64,000 nucleotides of DNA from Astropecten irregularis. Lineage: Eukaryota; Echinodermata; Asteroidea; Paxillosida; Astropectinidae. The DNA lies in assembly GCA_963971285.1 (NCBI GenBank), contig OZ020244.1, forward strand, positions 33,914,001 through 33,978,000. Reading direction: 5' to 3'. The notes under the pieces were generated by a model. It saw nothing but the letters and a program-made list of their open reading frames with translations, was not told the DNA's origin and searched no databases. Both the position numbers and the translations under genes were made by a program. Numbering within the stretch: position 1 is the first letter of the stretch; the number at the start of each line of letters is the position of its first letter. Shown here piece by piece: positions 49,901 to 55,429 of the stretch.

Positions 49901-50541
49901 AAAAGAGAAAAGACTTAAGAAATACTGAAGTCGTTTTTCATGATTTTCTCAAAAAGTGGGCACCGTATGGGACTGTAATTTTCACAGATGACTGTTACTG
50001 TATCTTCCTTGATATTTTTGCCCATGAATCTGTATTTCTCTGACGGAAACCAAAGTATGATACTACCTTTAAGAAGCAGAAATGTTTTAATTTCTAATAA
50101 AAACCAAGTCTCTGGTAAAATCAGCCTATTAGCACTTGAGGCAAAGAAAACAAGAAACACTCTGTCCCCTTTAATGTACGCAGCTAAGAAAGTTTGACTG
50201 AGATTCTATTTTCGTATTGAAACATCTTGCAAAAAAAAAAACCCGAAATCTTTACTTCAAATATTCCCAAATGCATCATTATTCATCATATACATTGTTG
50301 AATTTGAAACTCGTCCTTACAAGAAATTTCATTTTCCACTGCTGAAATCTGAAATCCTGCAATTTTTGCATTTGTATACCTGTATGAATTATATCGGCTG
50401 AGTTTCACAAGTTGAAATTGGGATATTTGTATATGTTTTGTTTTTCATTTTGCAGTTGGTCTAAATGTGATGTTCATCCTCCTTACCGCAGTGTTTATCA
50501 TCATCATCATAGCTTTACTTGTGTACAAGTTCTGGCTTTAA
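16886..50541 (+). CDS. Giant Kazal-headed transmembrane mucin (whole gene, 8 coding exons)
   Basis: Join of 16886-16976, 17885-18049, 19981-20136, 24278-24442, 27058-27228, 27647-47899, 48522-48908 and 50456-50541. All seven introns are GT-AG and phase 1, and the joined frame stays open for about 7,157 residues. Order: signal peptide (about 1-23), four Kazal domains (about 31-249), a Thr/Ser/Pro repeat region (about 250-7000), a Ser/Thr linker (about 7001-7129), and a transmembrane helix with a five-residue tail. Kazal domains are serine-protease-inhibitor folds with three disulfides; PTS repeats are normally O-glycosylated mucin stalks. The protein is inferred to be a type I surface mucin holding Kazal modules at its outer end. 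I see no SEA, EGF or von Willebrand D module. No orthologue is recognised, so no symbol is given. A transcript could confirm the joins; introns might hide small exons I missed. Confidence 0.82.
17079..17210. repeat. GACGCGTCGCA-rich inverted element in intron 1
   Basis: Motif GACGCGTCGCA or close variants occurs four to five times between TTTCATAAA and its complement TTTATGAAA. Confidence 0.65.
17282..17620. mobile_element. Inverted-repeat element with poly-G/poly-C segments in intron 1
   Basis: Ends GCGCGGTTCT and AGAACCGCGC. Contains a G-run block near 17300 and a C-run at 17348-17362, which could pair. Confidence 0.6.
17885..18049 (+). CDS. Exon 2: Kazal domain 1
   Basis: A 55-codon exon, phase 1 on both sides. 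All six cysteines are present in Kazal spacing: C-NFR-C-(7)-C-GTDGQTYYST-C-(6)-C-...-GKC. The residue two after the second cysteine, the usual P1 reactive site, is Arg, as in trypsin-type inhibitors. The acceptor is ambiguous: AG occurs at 17883-17884 and again at 17889-17890, six bases apart and both in frame, so two residues may be optionally included. Donor A|GTAAGT. A MITE begins about 50 bp after the donor. Confidence 0.88.
18101..18465 (+). mobile_element. MITE family A, copy 6, intron 2
   Basis: Full-length copy starting about 50 bp after the donor of Kazal exon 2. Confidence 0.87.
19205..19530. repeat. GGCCTTG / GGCCTCTGT simple repeats in intron 2
   Basis: Short tandem arrays of CTTGGC (19222-19262) and GGCCTCTGT (19481-19520), giving spurious Leu-Ala and Ala-Ser-Val frames. 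Confidence 0.75.
19849..19880. repeat. Interstitial telomere-type repeat (CCCTAA)5
   Basis: Five perfect CCCTAA units plus a partial, the animal telomere motif, in intron 2 about 100 bp before Kazal exon 3. Confidence 0.93.
19981..20136 (+). CDS. Exon 3: Kazal domain 2
   Basis: A 52-codon exon, phase 1 on both sides, after a strong pyrimidine tract ending in CACCAG. It carries six cysteines in Kazal order: C-PRN-C-(7)-C-GTDGVTYMNK-C-YLEAAA-C-...-GHC. The P1-equivalent residue is Glu, which in known Kazal inhibitors suits glutamyl-specific proteases or marks a domain kept for binding rather than inhibition. The donor is G|GTTGGT, weaker than the neighbouring donors but in the right phase. Confidence 0.86.
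20212..20740 (+). mobile_element. tRNA-derived SINE (family G), interrupted
   Basis: Head GTGGCCTAGTGGTCAG and T-arm GGGTTCGAATCCAGCCAT, then a body shared with 63671-64000 (GCATCCTTGGACAAGACGCT, ATGACCAGGGATAAT). MITE F copy 2 lies between head and body. Confidence 0.82.
20230..20380. mobile_element. MITE family F, copy 2, inserted in a SINE
   Basis: Palindrome with outer ends GGGGCCG / CGGCCCC and arms TAAAGCCCAAATCTATGGCT and complement. It splits the SINE at 20212-20740. Confidence 0.78.
20757..20917. mobile_element. MITE family C, copy 1 (GCGCATGC-rich palindrome)
   Basis: Inverted arms AATGGGAGACTTT ... TCTTCAAGTCAACAGCGCA around a centre of alternating purine-pyrimidine GCGCATGCGCATGC. 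Other copies at 49105-49240 and 61564-61640. Confidence 0.82.
20964..21259 (-). mobile_element. MITE family A, copy 7
   Basis: Copy with both ends intact and an internal deletion near the left end. Confidence 0.85.
21503..21665 (+). mobile_element. tRNA-like SINE (family D), copy 1
   Basis: Contains GGATAGCTCAGTTGGTAGAG (A-box-like), GGTTCGAATCCCGCT (B-box-like) and tail CAATTTTTCTTTGTTCACC. The anticodon arm is shortened, so this is a tRNA-derived repeat, not a working tRNA gene. Confidence 0.78.
21670..23635. other. Intron 3 sequence
   Basis: Part of the 4.1-kb intron between Kazal exons 3 and 4. Apart from SINE D copy 2 I see no exon-like frame with flanking splice sites. Confidence 0.5.
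22960..23185 (+). mobile_element. tRNA-like SINE (family D), copy 2
   Basis: Longer 5' body (ATCCTTGGGATATAGTTGG, TATGTGAGTGGTTT), then GGATAGCTCAGTTGATAGCA and a degraded B-box. Confidence 0.7.
23639..23820. mobile_element. Palindromic repeat (family I)
   Basis: Arms of about 80 bp: AAATGCTTGGAGTTA ... AGCAGGATCTTTATCGAAGG and complement. Partial related copies at 53849-53946 and 49042-49101. Confidence 0.75.
23866..24215 (+). mobile_element. MITE family B, copy 2
   Basis: Ends TTAAAGGGATGGTACAGAA and TTCTGTACCATCCCTTAA. It ends about 60 bp before Kazal exon 4. Confidence 0.86.
24278..24442 (+). CDS. Exon 4: Kazal domain 3, lacking the C2-C4 disulfide
   Basis: A 55-codon exon, phase 1 on both sides; acceptor TCTTTAG, donor A|GTAAGT. 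Aligned to exon 3, spacing is kept exactly, but the second Kazal cysteine is Tyr (C-STD-Y-PLKFRPV-C) and the fourth is Glu (GRDGKTYLNR-E). The other four cysteines remain. In the Kazal fold C2 pairs with C4, so a whole disulfide has been lost rather than one unpaired cysteine being left behind. The exon sits between two MITEs, ending about 60 bp before it and starting about 80 bp after it. The reading frame is intact, so this looks like a functional variant, not a pseudo-exon. Confidence 0.8.
24521..24885 (-). mobile_element. MITE family A, copy 8
   Basis: Full-length copy starting about 80 bp after the donor of Kazal exon 4. Confidence 0.87.
25542..25839 (-). mobile_element. MITE family A, copy 9
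   Basis: Copy with a central deletion; left end clear, right end degenerate. Confidence 0.78.
26201..26436. mobile_element. MITE in intron 4
   Basis: Ends GGCCCTTTTCCAAACT and GGTTTGGAAAAGGGCC, with inner CCGGAGCC-type complementarity. Confidence 0.75.
27058..27228 (+). CDS. Exon 5: Kazal domain 4
   Basis: A 57-codon exon, phase 1 on both sides; acceptor CCCCCAG after a T/C tract, donor G|GTATGT. Six cysteines in Kazal order: C-RRYR-C-(7)-C-GTDGRTYINV-C-MMSYIA-C-...-GEC. It begins with a basic stretch (RRRVPRD). The P1-equivalent residue is Gly, so tight inhibition of trypsin- or chymotrypsin-like enzymes is not expected. It is joined by a short 418-bp intron to the giant repeat exon. Confidence 0.87.
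27647..47899 (+). CDS. Exon 6: 20.25-kb single exon encoding the Thr/Ser/Pro-rich mucin domain
   Basis: One uninterrupted exon of 20,253 bp (6,751 codons), phase 1 on both sides; acceptor CTCTGCAG at 27646, donor ACAG|GTAGGA. The product is dominated by Thr, Ser, Pro, Glu and Val, with no cysteine that I can find and only two tryptophans (near 33068 and 47773). Five zones: irregular Thr/Pro repeats (to about 28.2 kb); a 364-residue repeat (28.3-31.6 kb); a short diverged stretch (31.6-33.5 kb); a highly conserved ~589-residue repeat (33.6-40.2 kb); older diverged repeats (40.2-46.6 kb), then a unique tail with a proline run (IPPPPPTSPP). N-glycosylation sequons are few (for example NIS near 29140 and 30230). 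Dense Ser/Thr predicts heavy O-glycosylation; this is inference. Confidence 0.9.
28324..31640 (+). repeat. 1,092-bp (364-residue) in-frame tandem repeats of the mucin exon
   Basis: The same motif (ESSTPQPTTLSPES) recurs at 28324, 29416, 30508 and 31363, giving periods of 1092, 1092 and 855 bp. Each full period holds two versions of a sub-block beginning TLSPESATTLQPEK, about 399 bp apart, so the unit is itself an old duplication (399+693). All periods are multiples of three, so the frame is never broken. Copies are nearly identical over long stretches, indicating recent expansion or homogenisation. Confidence 0.88.
33575..40200 (+). repeat. ~1,767-bp (588-590-residue) in-frame tandem repeats, 3.7 copies, with higher-order structure
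   Basis: The marker encoding PSGFSSSP occurs at 33731, 35501, 37265 and 39035, so periods are 1770, 1764 and 1770 bp. Each period contains two 129-residue sub-blocks (TD[KQ]PET...FSGTS[KR]PV), 387 bp apart at 34042/34429, 35812/36199 and 39346/39733. Copy 1 matches copy 3 better than either matches copy 2: around 34.75-35.7 kb and 38.3-39.2 kb (offset 3534 bp) the protein is almost identical, while copy 2 has its own changes, for example EPETFV and TPDKTTEQ. Confidence 0.87.
40200..46660 (+). repeat. Old, diverged mucin repeats
   Basis: The same building blocks recur in weakened form: FSG-S-SPES/LSGLSSSP near 40360, 40830, 41560, 43020, 43510, 44815 and 46465; TTEQ-SKTTQ-V-E-LTE segments; and acidic FDDKSKV-like segments. 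Spacing is irregular and substitutions are many, so these are older copies that are no longer homogenised with the 33.6-40.2 kb array. The frame remains open throughout. Confidence 0.7.
48522..48908 (+). CDS. Exon 7: membrane-proximal Ser/Thr linker
   Basis: A 129-codon exon, phase 1 on both sides; acceptor TTCTTTGCAG, donor CCAG|GTACTG. It is rich in Ser, Thr, Ala and Gln but less repetitive than exon 6. A central stretch (EILPEPTQDIRVFQLVNLAD) is hydrophobic/acidic and could be a short folded or binding segment. No cysteine. It does not look like a SEA autoproteolysis domain: I see no GSVVV-like cleavage motif. Its phase-1 donor is compatible both with the transmembrane exon at 50456 and with the Kazal exon at 53547. 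Confidence 0.82.
49105..49240. mobile_element. MITE family C, copy 2
   Basis: Same inverted arms (AATGGGAGACTTTGAAGAAC and complement) and GCGCGCATGCGTGTGCG centre. Confidence 0.8.
49714..50072 (+). mobile_element. MITE family A, copy 10, intron 7
   Basis: Full-length copy with both inverted ends, between the linker exon and the transmembrane exon. Confidence 0.87.
50456..50541 (+). CDS. Exon 8: transmembrane helix, five-residue tail, stop
   Basis: Acceptor TTCATTTTGCAG, phase 1. It encodes 28 residues: VGLNVMF, a long run of aliphatic residues including five consecutive Ile (FIIIIIALLV), then YKFWL and TAA at 50539-50541. The hydrophobic run is about 22 residues, right for one membrane-spanning helix. 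A Lys just after it fits a type I orientation (positive inside). The tail is too short for a signalling motif. This exon would end the membrane-bound form. Confidence 0.8.
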
Positions 50542-50837
50542 TTCCTATGCCCTCTCCTCCTCCTTGAAAACAATGATTTCATTTTCATTTTCTCTTCACT
50601 ATCTGCCTTCATTTGCTTTCTTTTGTTCAATTCTCCACCTGATGAGAGCAAAGCCCACATTAATACCGCAATTTGATTGCTGTATTGTTTCATCTCTTCT
50701 CTTTTGTTTTTGCTAACTTAATAATTATTGAAATCTGTATTATCAGTTTTTGTTTTAGTTATTTTGATTGTATCTGGAATTACAACTGAATACCGGCCTA
50801 AGCAAAGGAGAGGACAAGATGTAATAATAATGCAAAC

Positions 50838-50996
50838 AATTTATTGCCCTTCATCCACGTAGATGAGCACTTCACTAAGTGCCTTTTGAGCACACATGAA
50901 AAAATCATGTGCTGGCTCAGGTGGGATTCAAACCCATGACCTCCTGCTTACTAGTGTAGATGCCATACCTGCTAGGCCACCAAGCTAGCTGGTGTC
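50838..50996 (-). mobile_element. tRNA-derived SINE (family H), copy 1
   Basis: On the - strand: CTTGGTGGCCTAGCAGGTAT head, GGGTTTGAATCCCACCTGAG, then CCAGCACATGATTTTTTCAT. It lies 300 bp after the transmembrane stop, in the possible membrane-form 3' UTR. Confidence 0.72.
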
Positions 50997-51359
50997 AGCA
51001 GAGTGAATCAAATCCCTTATCGAAATAATGTTTTCAAAATGAAATGATGCAAATACAACAGAAAGACTAGATAACTTTTTCTGACATCCATGTAATCCAC
51101 TGACATCCACTGGCTCATTAAATATCTGTACACGAAAATCCATTTCACACTGTTATCAAACGACATTACAGTAATCGGGAAGAACTGATGGCAAGAAAGG
51201 CAGATGAATTATACCATTACCACAGACATCTCACAATTGAAATCAAGATATCTTTAATTCGATTTCAAGGTCTCTGGTATCATTGTAAATATTTTTGTTT
51301 GTAATGCTGTATAGTTCATCTGCCTTTCTTTGCCACCAGTTATTCTCGCAGACTAAACT

Positions 51360-52215
51360 GACATTTCTTTTCTTAGCTGTTGGTATCAGGACGTCTTAGC
51401 CATGGATGACTTTGACTTGATCTTACTGTCCAGTTCTTGTTGATGAGGGTTGTGATTTCCTTGTCCTTGCTGTCAAACCAGTCTTGATGTTTGTTTTTGT
51501 AGAAGATGATGGTCTCTTTGCAAAGTAGCTGGGTCATTCATGGCTCCTCTAAAGATGGTCCTTTCTTCCTCCATCGATCTTTTGGTATCGCTGCACTGTA
51601 TGACAAAAGATTTCTGTAGTAGCTGGGTCTTTCAATTTGCCAACGTCTTCTAAATGACCCAGTGACTACTTCCTTGGCTGGTTACAATGGAGGCTCATCT
51701 TCAATTTGGGCATCATCAGTCCATCAGCGCCTCCAGGTAGTCTTTAAATGGTTGGGAAGTTGAAAATGAGTGGTGATGATGTAGAGATCTTGTTCGGTAT
51801 GCCAGCTCAGGAGAAGAAGACCATTTGTGTTGCAGTTCCTGAGACTTTGTTTTCCCAGGATGGTAGGCCAGTGAAAGGTGGTCTCTTCCTTCTCTTGTGA
51901 TAAGGTCCCCTAAGATGGTCTCCAGTTGGAATATTGGAGATGATGTAAATAGAATATTTTGTTGATTGGATATGTCCTTGATGTCTACTGCTGCATCCAG
52001 GGTAAGGGAGTAGGCTGACATGAGAGTGGCAAAGCTCACTTTTGGAAGCGGAAGTTGGAGAGTCAATTGTTAGGCCTTGAGGGGCCAGATTGTGCGTCTT
52101 TACCAGTTGGCTGACAGACGGCCCAAATAAGAGAAACCCCACCCAACGGGGAGGCAGCCTGACAGACAGACTAAAGCCCAATCCGCAATTGACTTTTTCC
52201 AGGGGTTTCACCGAG
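51360..52215 (-). pseudogene. Decayed LINE endonuclease/reverse-transcriptase fragment
   Basis: On the - strand, fragments of a non-LTR retrotransposon endonuclease can be read in shifting frames: MTLQLPLPKVSFATLMSAYS, then LGD---REGRD, then THFQLPNHLKTTWRR and further on KHQDWF-like and TLIN-NWT segments. These resemble the 'craniofacial development protein 2-like' LINE endonuclease family. Several frameshifts and stops break the frame, so it is dead. It lies in the region between the transmembrane exon and the next Kazal exon. Confidence 0.7.
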
Positions 52216-52249
52216 CCGATGGATAAATGAAAAATAGGCAAATGTTACC

Positions 52250-52551
52250 GATGTCCACACTTGGACTTTCAACTCGGGTAATTTAACCGTGCATGCATGG
52301 AAGAATTACCGAGCTGACAATACTAGGCCCATGAGAGTACCCGACTCACATTGTCTATTCTGGACTTTTCGTCTCAGGAAGAGTCTCTCGCGAATTCTTC
52401 CTGGGCAGAAGTTGGCCGGTAGAAATACCCACGCGGCTCGGGCAAAGTAACTGAGAGGAAGACTTCCTGAGAAGTCCGCACTGGAGTTAAAATATGTAAA
52501 GTACCCAGCGTCTTGGTAACTTTACCAAAAAAAATGTCCAGTGTGGACAGG
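52250..52551. mobile_element. Inverted-repeat element
   Basis: Ends TGTCCACACTTGGAC and GTCCAGTGTGGACA, about 300 bp, no coding frame. Confidence 0.6.
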
Positions 52552-53271
52552 GCTTAACAAACAATCAAACAATCAGTCAACAGGAATGATCAAACATAAG
52601 ACCACACAATACTACAGTTAGTGAATTTCTTTTTCAAACGCTCTGTGTAGACCATAAGTACATCTTGCCCTTTCCCATTTATGTCTAAGTGGTCATGGGA
52701 CGTCACATGCAGCAATGTGACCCCCCTTCTAACTCTCAAGAAGAGACATCAGTATATTCTGACAGCCACCTCGGCTGTGTATGATTTTCAGCAGTCTATG
52801 CCACATTTGCTTTGCCACAATTTGTTTTCGCTACTCATTTTCATATATTATTTGAATACCATCATCATTTTGGAGACAACCAATGCCAATGTGATGGATT
52901 CATGGCAAGGTTTCTTCTGTGAGCTAAAAACAAACCCAAAAATATCCCGTGAGTATTAATATGCACGAGCTACTGAAACATATTTGCATGGTAAACCAAA
53001 CTAATATTGATATGACAGAATTCTAGAGATTGGTGTATGAGCAGTTTCGAAGCTGTTAAATTATTAACAGAACAAGTCAATTATGACTTTTGAATCACTG
53101 CAGAGTAATATGATTTTGCATATTATCTCATGATTTGTTGAACAACGTTGTCACATCAATAATTCTCTTATATCTGTGCCTGATTTGTTTTATTGTTAAT
53201 CTGAAATGTATTGGGAAATGCTAACAATTTTTCTTTGATAAAATTACTGCATTATTCTCAGACAACACCCA

Positions 53272-53277
53272 AATAAA
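53272..53277 (+). terminator. Candidate polyadenylation signal for the membrane form
   Basis: AATAAA lies between the transmembrane stop (50541) and the next Kazal exon (53547). It could end a membrane-form transcript with a 2.7-kb 3' UTR. An ATTAAA near 51117 is a closer alternative. Neither is proven. Confidence 0.25.
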
Positions 53278-53546
53278 AATGAATCAAAACAGTTGATTGA
53301 CTTTTGGCACAGCCTGTTGATCCCCGTATTATTATGCATGGCAAGCAGATAAAACACTCTTAGAGAGGAACATTTCCCCCATGGAATTCACTGCCGCGGC
53401 AGGCATAAAACTGGTAGCCGCTGCCACTGTCACCCAAAGCTCTGTATCTAATGCATATTGTTGTACATTATTTTACAGGAATGTCTACTGCTTTTATTTA
53501 CTGTGCAACAATGAAATCTCAATTCTGATTCCTCTTTTTCCCGCAG

Positions 53547-53714
53547 ATCCAAGTAGCTGTCCCCAATGTGAGCCTGACCTGTGTCCAGTGTGTGGTTCCG
53601 ACGGGCAAACTTACCAATCGGCATGTGACTTGAAACGTGTTGCCTGTCTACGTGGCTCAACGACACTAGTGATCAAGTACGAGGGAGACTGTATACCTGG
53701 GCTACTAGAGCTAG
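53547..53714 (+). CDS. Kazal domain exon with a seventh cysteine (alternative 3' exon or separate gene)
   Basis: A 56-codon exon, phase 1 on both sides; acceptor TTCCCGCAG, donor CTAG|GTAAGA. The Kazal pattern is clear (VCGSDGQTYQSAC...VAC...GDC), but there are seven cysteines: C-PQ-C-EPDL-C-PV-C-. The extra one lies between canonical C2 and C3. The P1-equivalent residue is Pro, which argues against standard inhibition. It lies 3 kb after the transmembrane exon on the same strand, and its phase fits the donor of exon 7 at 48908. I found no signal-peptide exon between 50541 and 53547 that would start a separate gene. Confidence 0.8.
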
Positions 53715-53848
53715 GTAAGAAGACCTCCAAAATACTGTTATGATTGATTTTCCATCAGGGAGATTGAATTATGCAGTTTAGTTCTCACTGACATAGATAA
53801 GCACTGAATACCCAGTCTCCCTGACTAACAAATCATTGATAACAATGA

Positions 53849-53946
53849 TGCCTTCGATAAAGATCCTGCTAGGATCGAAACGCATCATCAGGCCCCCCTA
53901 ACTCTAAGCATTTTATAAATTTCAGGTCATTATTTTGGCTGATGAG
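53849..53946 (+). mobile_element. Family I repeat, half copy
   Basis: CTTCGATAAAGATCCTGCTA, then CTAACTCTAAGCATTT and TTTCAGGTCATTATTTTGGC, matching one arm of 23639-23820. Confidence 0.65.
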
Positions 53947-54027
53947 CAGTTTGCAGCAGTTTATTACTTGTACATGTATTAACAATGATTAATTGCGGTA
54001 TCCACTGGAATATTGAATTTGACATCT

Positions 54028-54176
54028 GGGTTCGATTTCACCAAACTCTTTGTAGCTTACTATCAATCGTAGGACTTTTGATGCATCGAAGCCCTACGTG
54101 GGACAGGCCCACTACAATGGGTTATAAATTTGTAACTTGAGTTACGATTGATTACAGGGCTTCGTGAAATTGACTC
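54028..54176. mobile_element. MITE family E, copy 2
   Basis: Inverted ends GGTTCGATTTCACCAA and TTCGTGAAATTGACTCC; interior resembles the copy at 59838-59977 (ATCAATCGTAGGACTTTTGA against TCCTACGATTGATAG). Immediately followed by a tRNA-like SINE fragment. Confidence 0.75.
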
Positions 54177-54178
54177 CT

Positions 54179-54305
54179 GCACTAGTAAGTAGAAGGTTCG
54201 TAGGTTCGAATCCCACCTGAGCCAGTGCATGATTTTTTTTCAAGTGCATTAAAAAAAAACACCGAGTATGCAGTGCTTATCTACATCGGTGAAAGGCAAG
54301 CCTAA
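54179..54305 (+). mobile_element. tRNA-derived SINE (family H), 3' part
   Basis: GGTTCGAATCCCACCTGAGC, CCAGTGCATGATTTTTTTTC and GTGCTTATCTACATCGGTGA match the 3' half of the copy at 50838-50996. Confidence 0.7.
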
Positions 54306-54541
54306 TTTGCTTGCTTATCTATCTGACATGAGGAAGAGAAATCATTTGAAGTAAAACAAAAGGAGTGTTTATGGCCCAAGTACATGTTCACCTAACACCA
54401 CATTTTCTGGTTCTATGTAATCCATTCATCTTGTGTCGCCACATTTGGCCCTCCATTCGTTGTTCTAATGGTACAGTACATTGTGGCAAACAACCAACCG
54501 GAATCAAAAGGCGCTGACATTTCAATTCTAGCAGACTCTGT

Positions 54542-54724
54542 GGCTGCGTTTGAGCGAGCTACTCGCGTTAACACGAGTATACCCCTGAGTGCTCGAACGG
54601 CTGAAGTACGACACTCGGGTCAGCGAGAGTATACTCTCTAGATATGGGGAGTATACTCCTGCACCGGAGAGTATTGTGCGCGCATCATACTCATGTTACC
54701 GGGAGTAACCGCTCAAACGCAGCC
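54542..54724. mobile_element. MITE just before the terminal Kazal exon
   Basis: Ends GGCTGCGTTTGAGCG and CGCTCAAACGCAGCC are perfect 15-bp inverted repeats; inner ACTCG and GAGTATAC motifs repeat. Confidence 0.85.
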
Positions 54725-54780
54725 TAAAATGTCAACTTCGTAACTTATTCAATAATTGTCTCTGTATTATTTTCCCTCAG

Positions 54781-54974
54781 TGAACGGAGTGAAGTCATGT
54801 GATCAGTTTGTCTGCCCTTTTGTCTACAATCCTGTCTGTGGGAGTGGACATCAGACCTTTGACAATGAGTGTAGCCTCATCAAGGCCAAGCTGTGCATCA
54901 GGGGTATGCAGGACCTGACCAAGGAACATCACGGTGCGTGTGAGGAGTCCCCGGATGCGACGCCCAAACCTTAG
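54781..54974 (+). CDS. Terminal Kazal domain exon with stop codon
   Basis: Acceptor TTTTCCCTCAG, phase 1; stop TAG at 54972-54974. Encodes about 64 residues with six cysteines in Kazal order: C-DQFV-C-PFVYNPV-C-GSGHQTFDNE-C-SLIKAKL-C-...-GAC, then a short tail ending TPKP. P1-equivalent residue is Phe, as in chymotrypsin-type inhibitors. There is no membrane segment or GPI-like tail, so a product ending here would be secreted. Joined to exon 7 through 53547-53714 it would give a secreted form of about 7,249 residues. A MITE ends 56 bp before the exon. Confidence 0.8.
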
Positions 54975-55191
54975 CAACAAACGATGGTAACATCACCTAT
55001 TTTTTAGTTAACGTGGCAAAATGCCATCGCATATGAAAACACAGCCCCCCCACAAAATTAACAGGGGATGGCGAGCTTCACATCGATTAATATCGAATTC
55101 TGGATTGGAATTCCACAGCCTGAATTCTCCGTGCATTCTTAATGCAAATATTGATGTCAAACTTGCTTAGATAGATATACACCGATTCAAC

Positions 55192-55429
55192 GGCGCGAAC
55201 ATGGAGGTAAAAAACACCCGCCATTATGGTGTTCCCGCCCGTATTTAGTCCGGCAACAATAATTTATCCTCCGTCGCACTCTACACTGCAGGGTGTACAT
55301 CCTATGATTAGGGCACTTTACACCCTGCAGTATAGAGTGCGGTGGAGGGTAATTCCTTTTGTTGCCGGACAAAATTCGGGCGGGGACACACCAGTAATGG
55401 CGGGTGTCTTTTACCTCTATGTTCGCGCC
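55192..55429. mobile_element. MITE with ~105-bp arms in the probable 3' UTR
   Basis: Nearly complementary arms: GGCGCGAACATGGAGGTAAA ... TGCAGGGTGTA and its complement, leaving only a short loop. If transcribed it would form one long hairpin. Confidence 0.83.

Noticed and set aside
52681-52959. 92-codon + strand frame between the LINE remnant and the Kazal exon
   Set aside because: No domain, no phase-1 donor leading to 53547, and composition like the surrounding intron.
53381-53546. In-frame ATG upstream of the Kazal exon at 53547 as the start of a separate secreted gene
   Set aside because: The leader is only weakly hydrophobic and lies directly in front of a good acceptor (CTTTTTCCCGCAG), so it looks like intron read-through. 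Not fully excluded.
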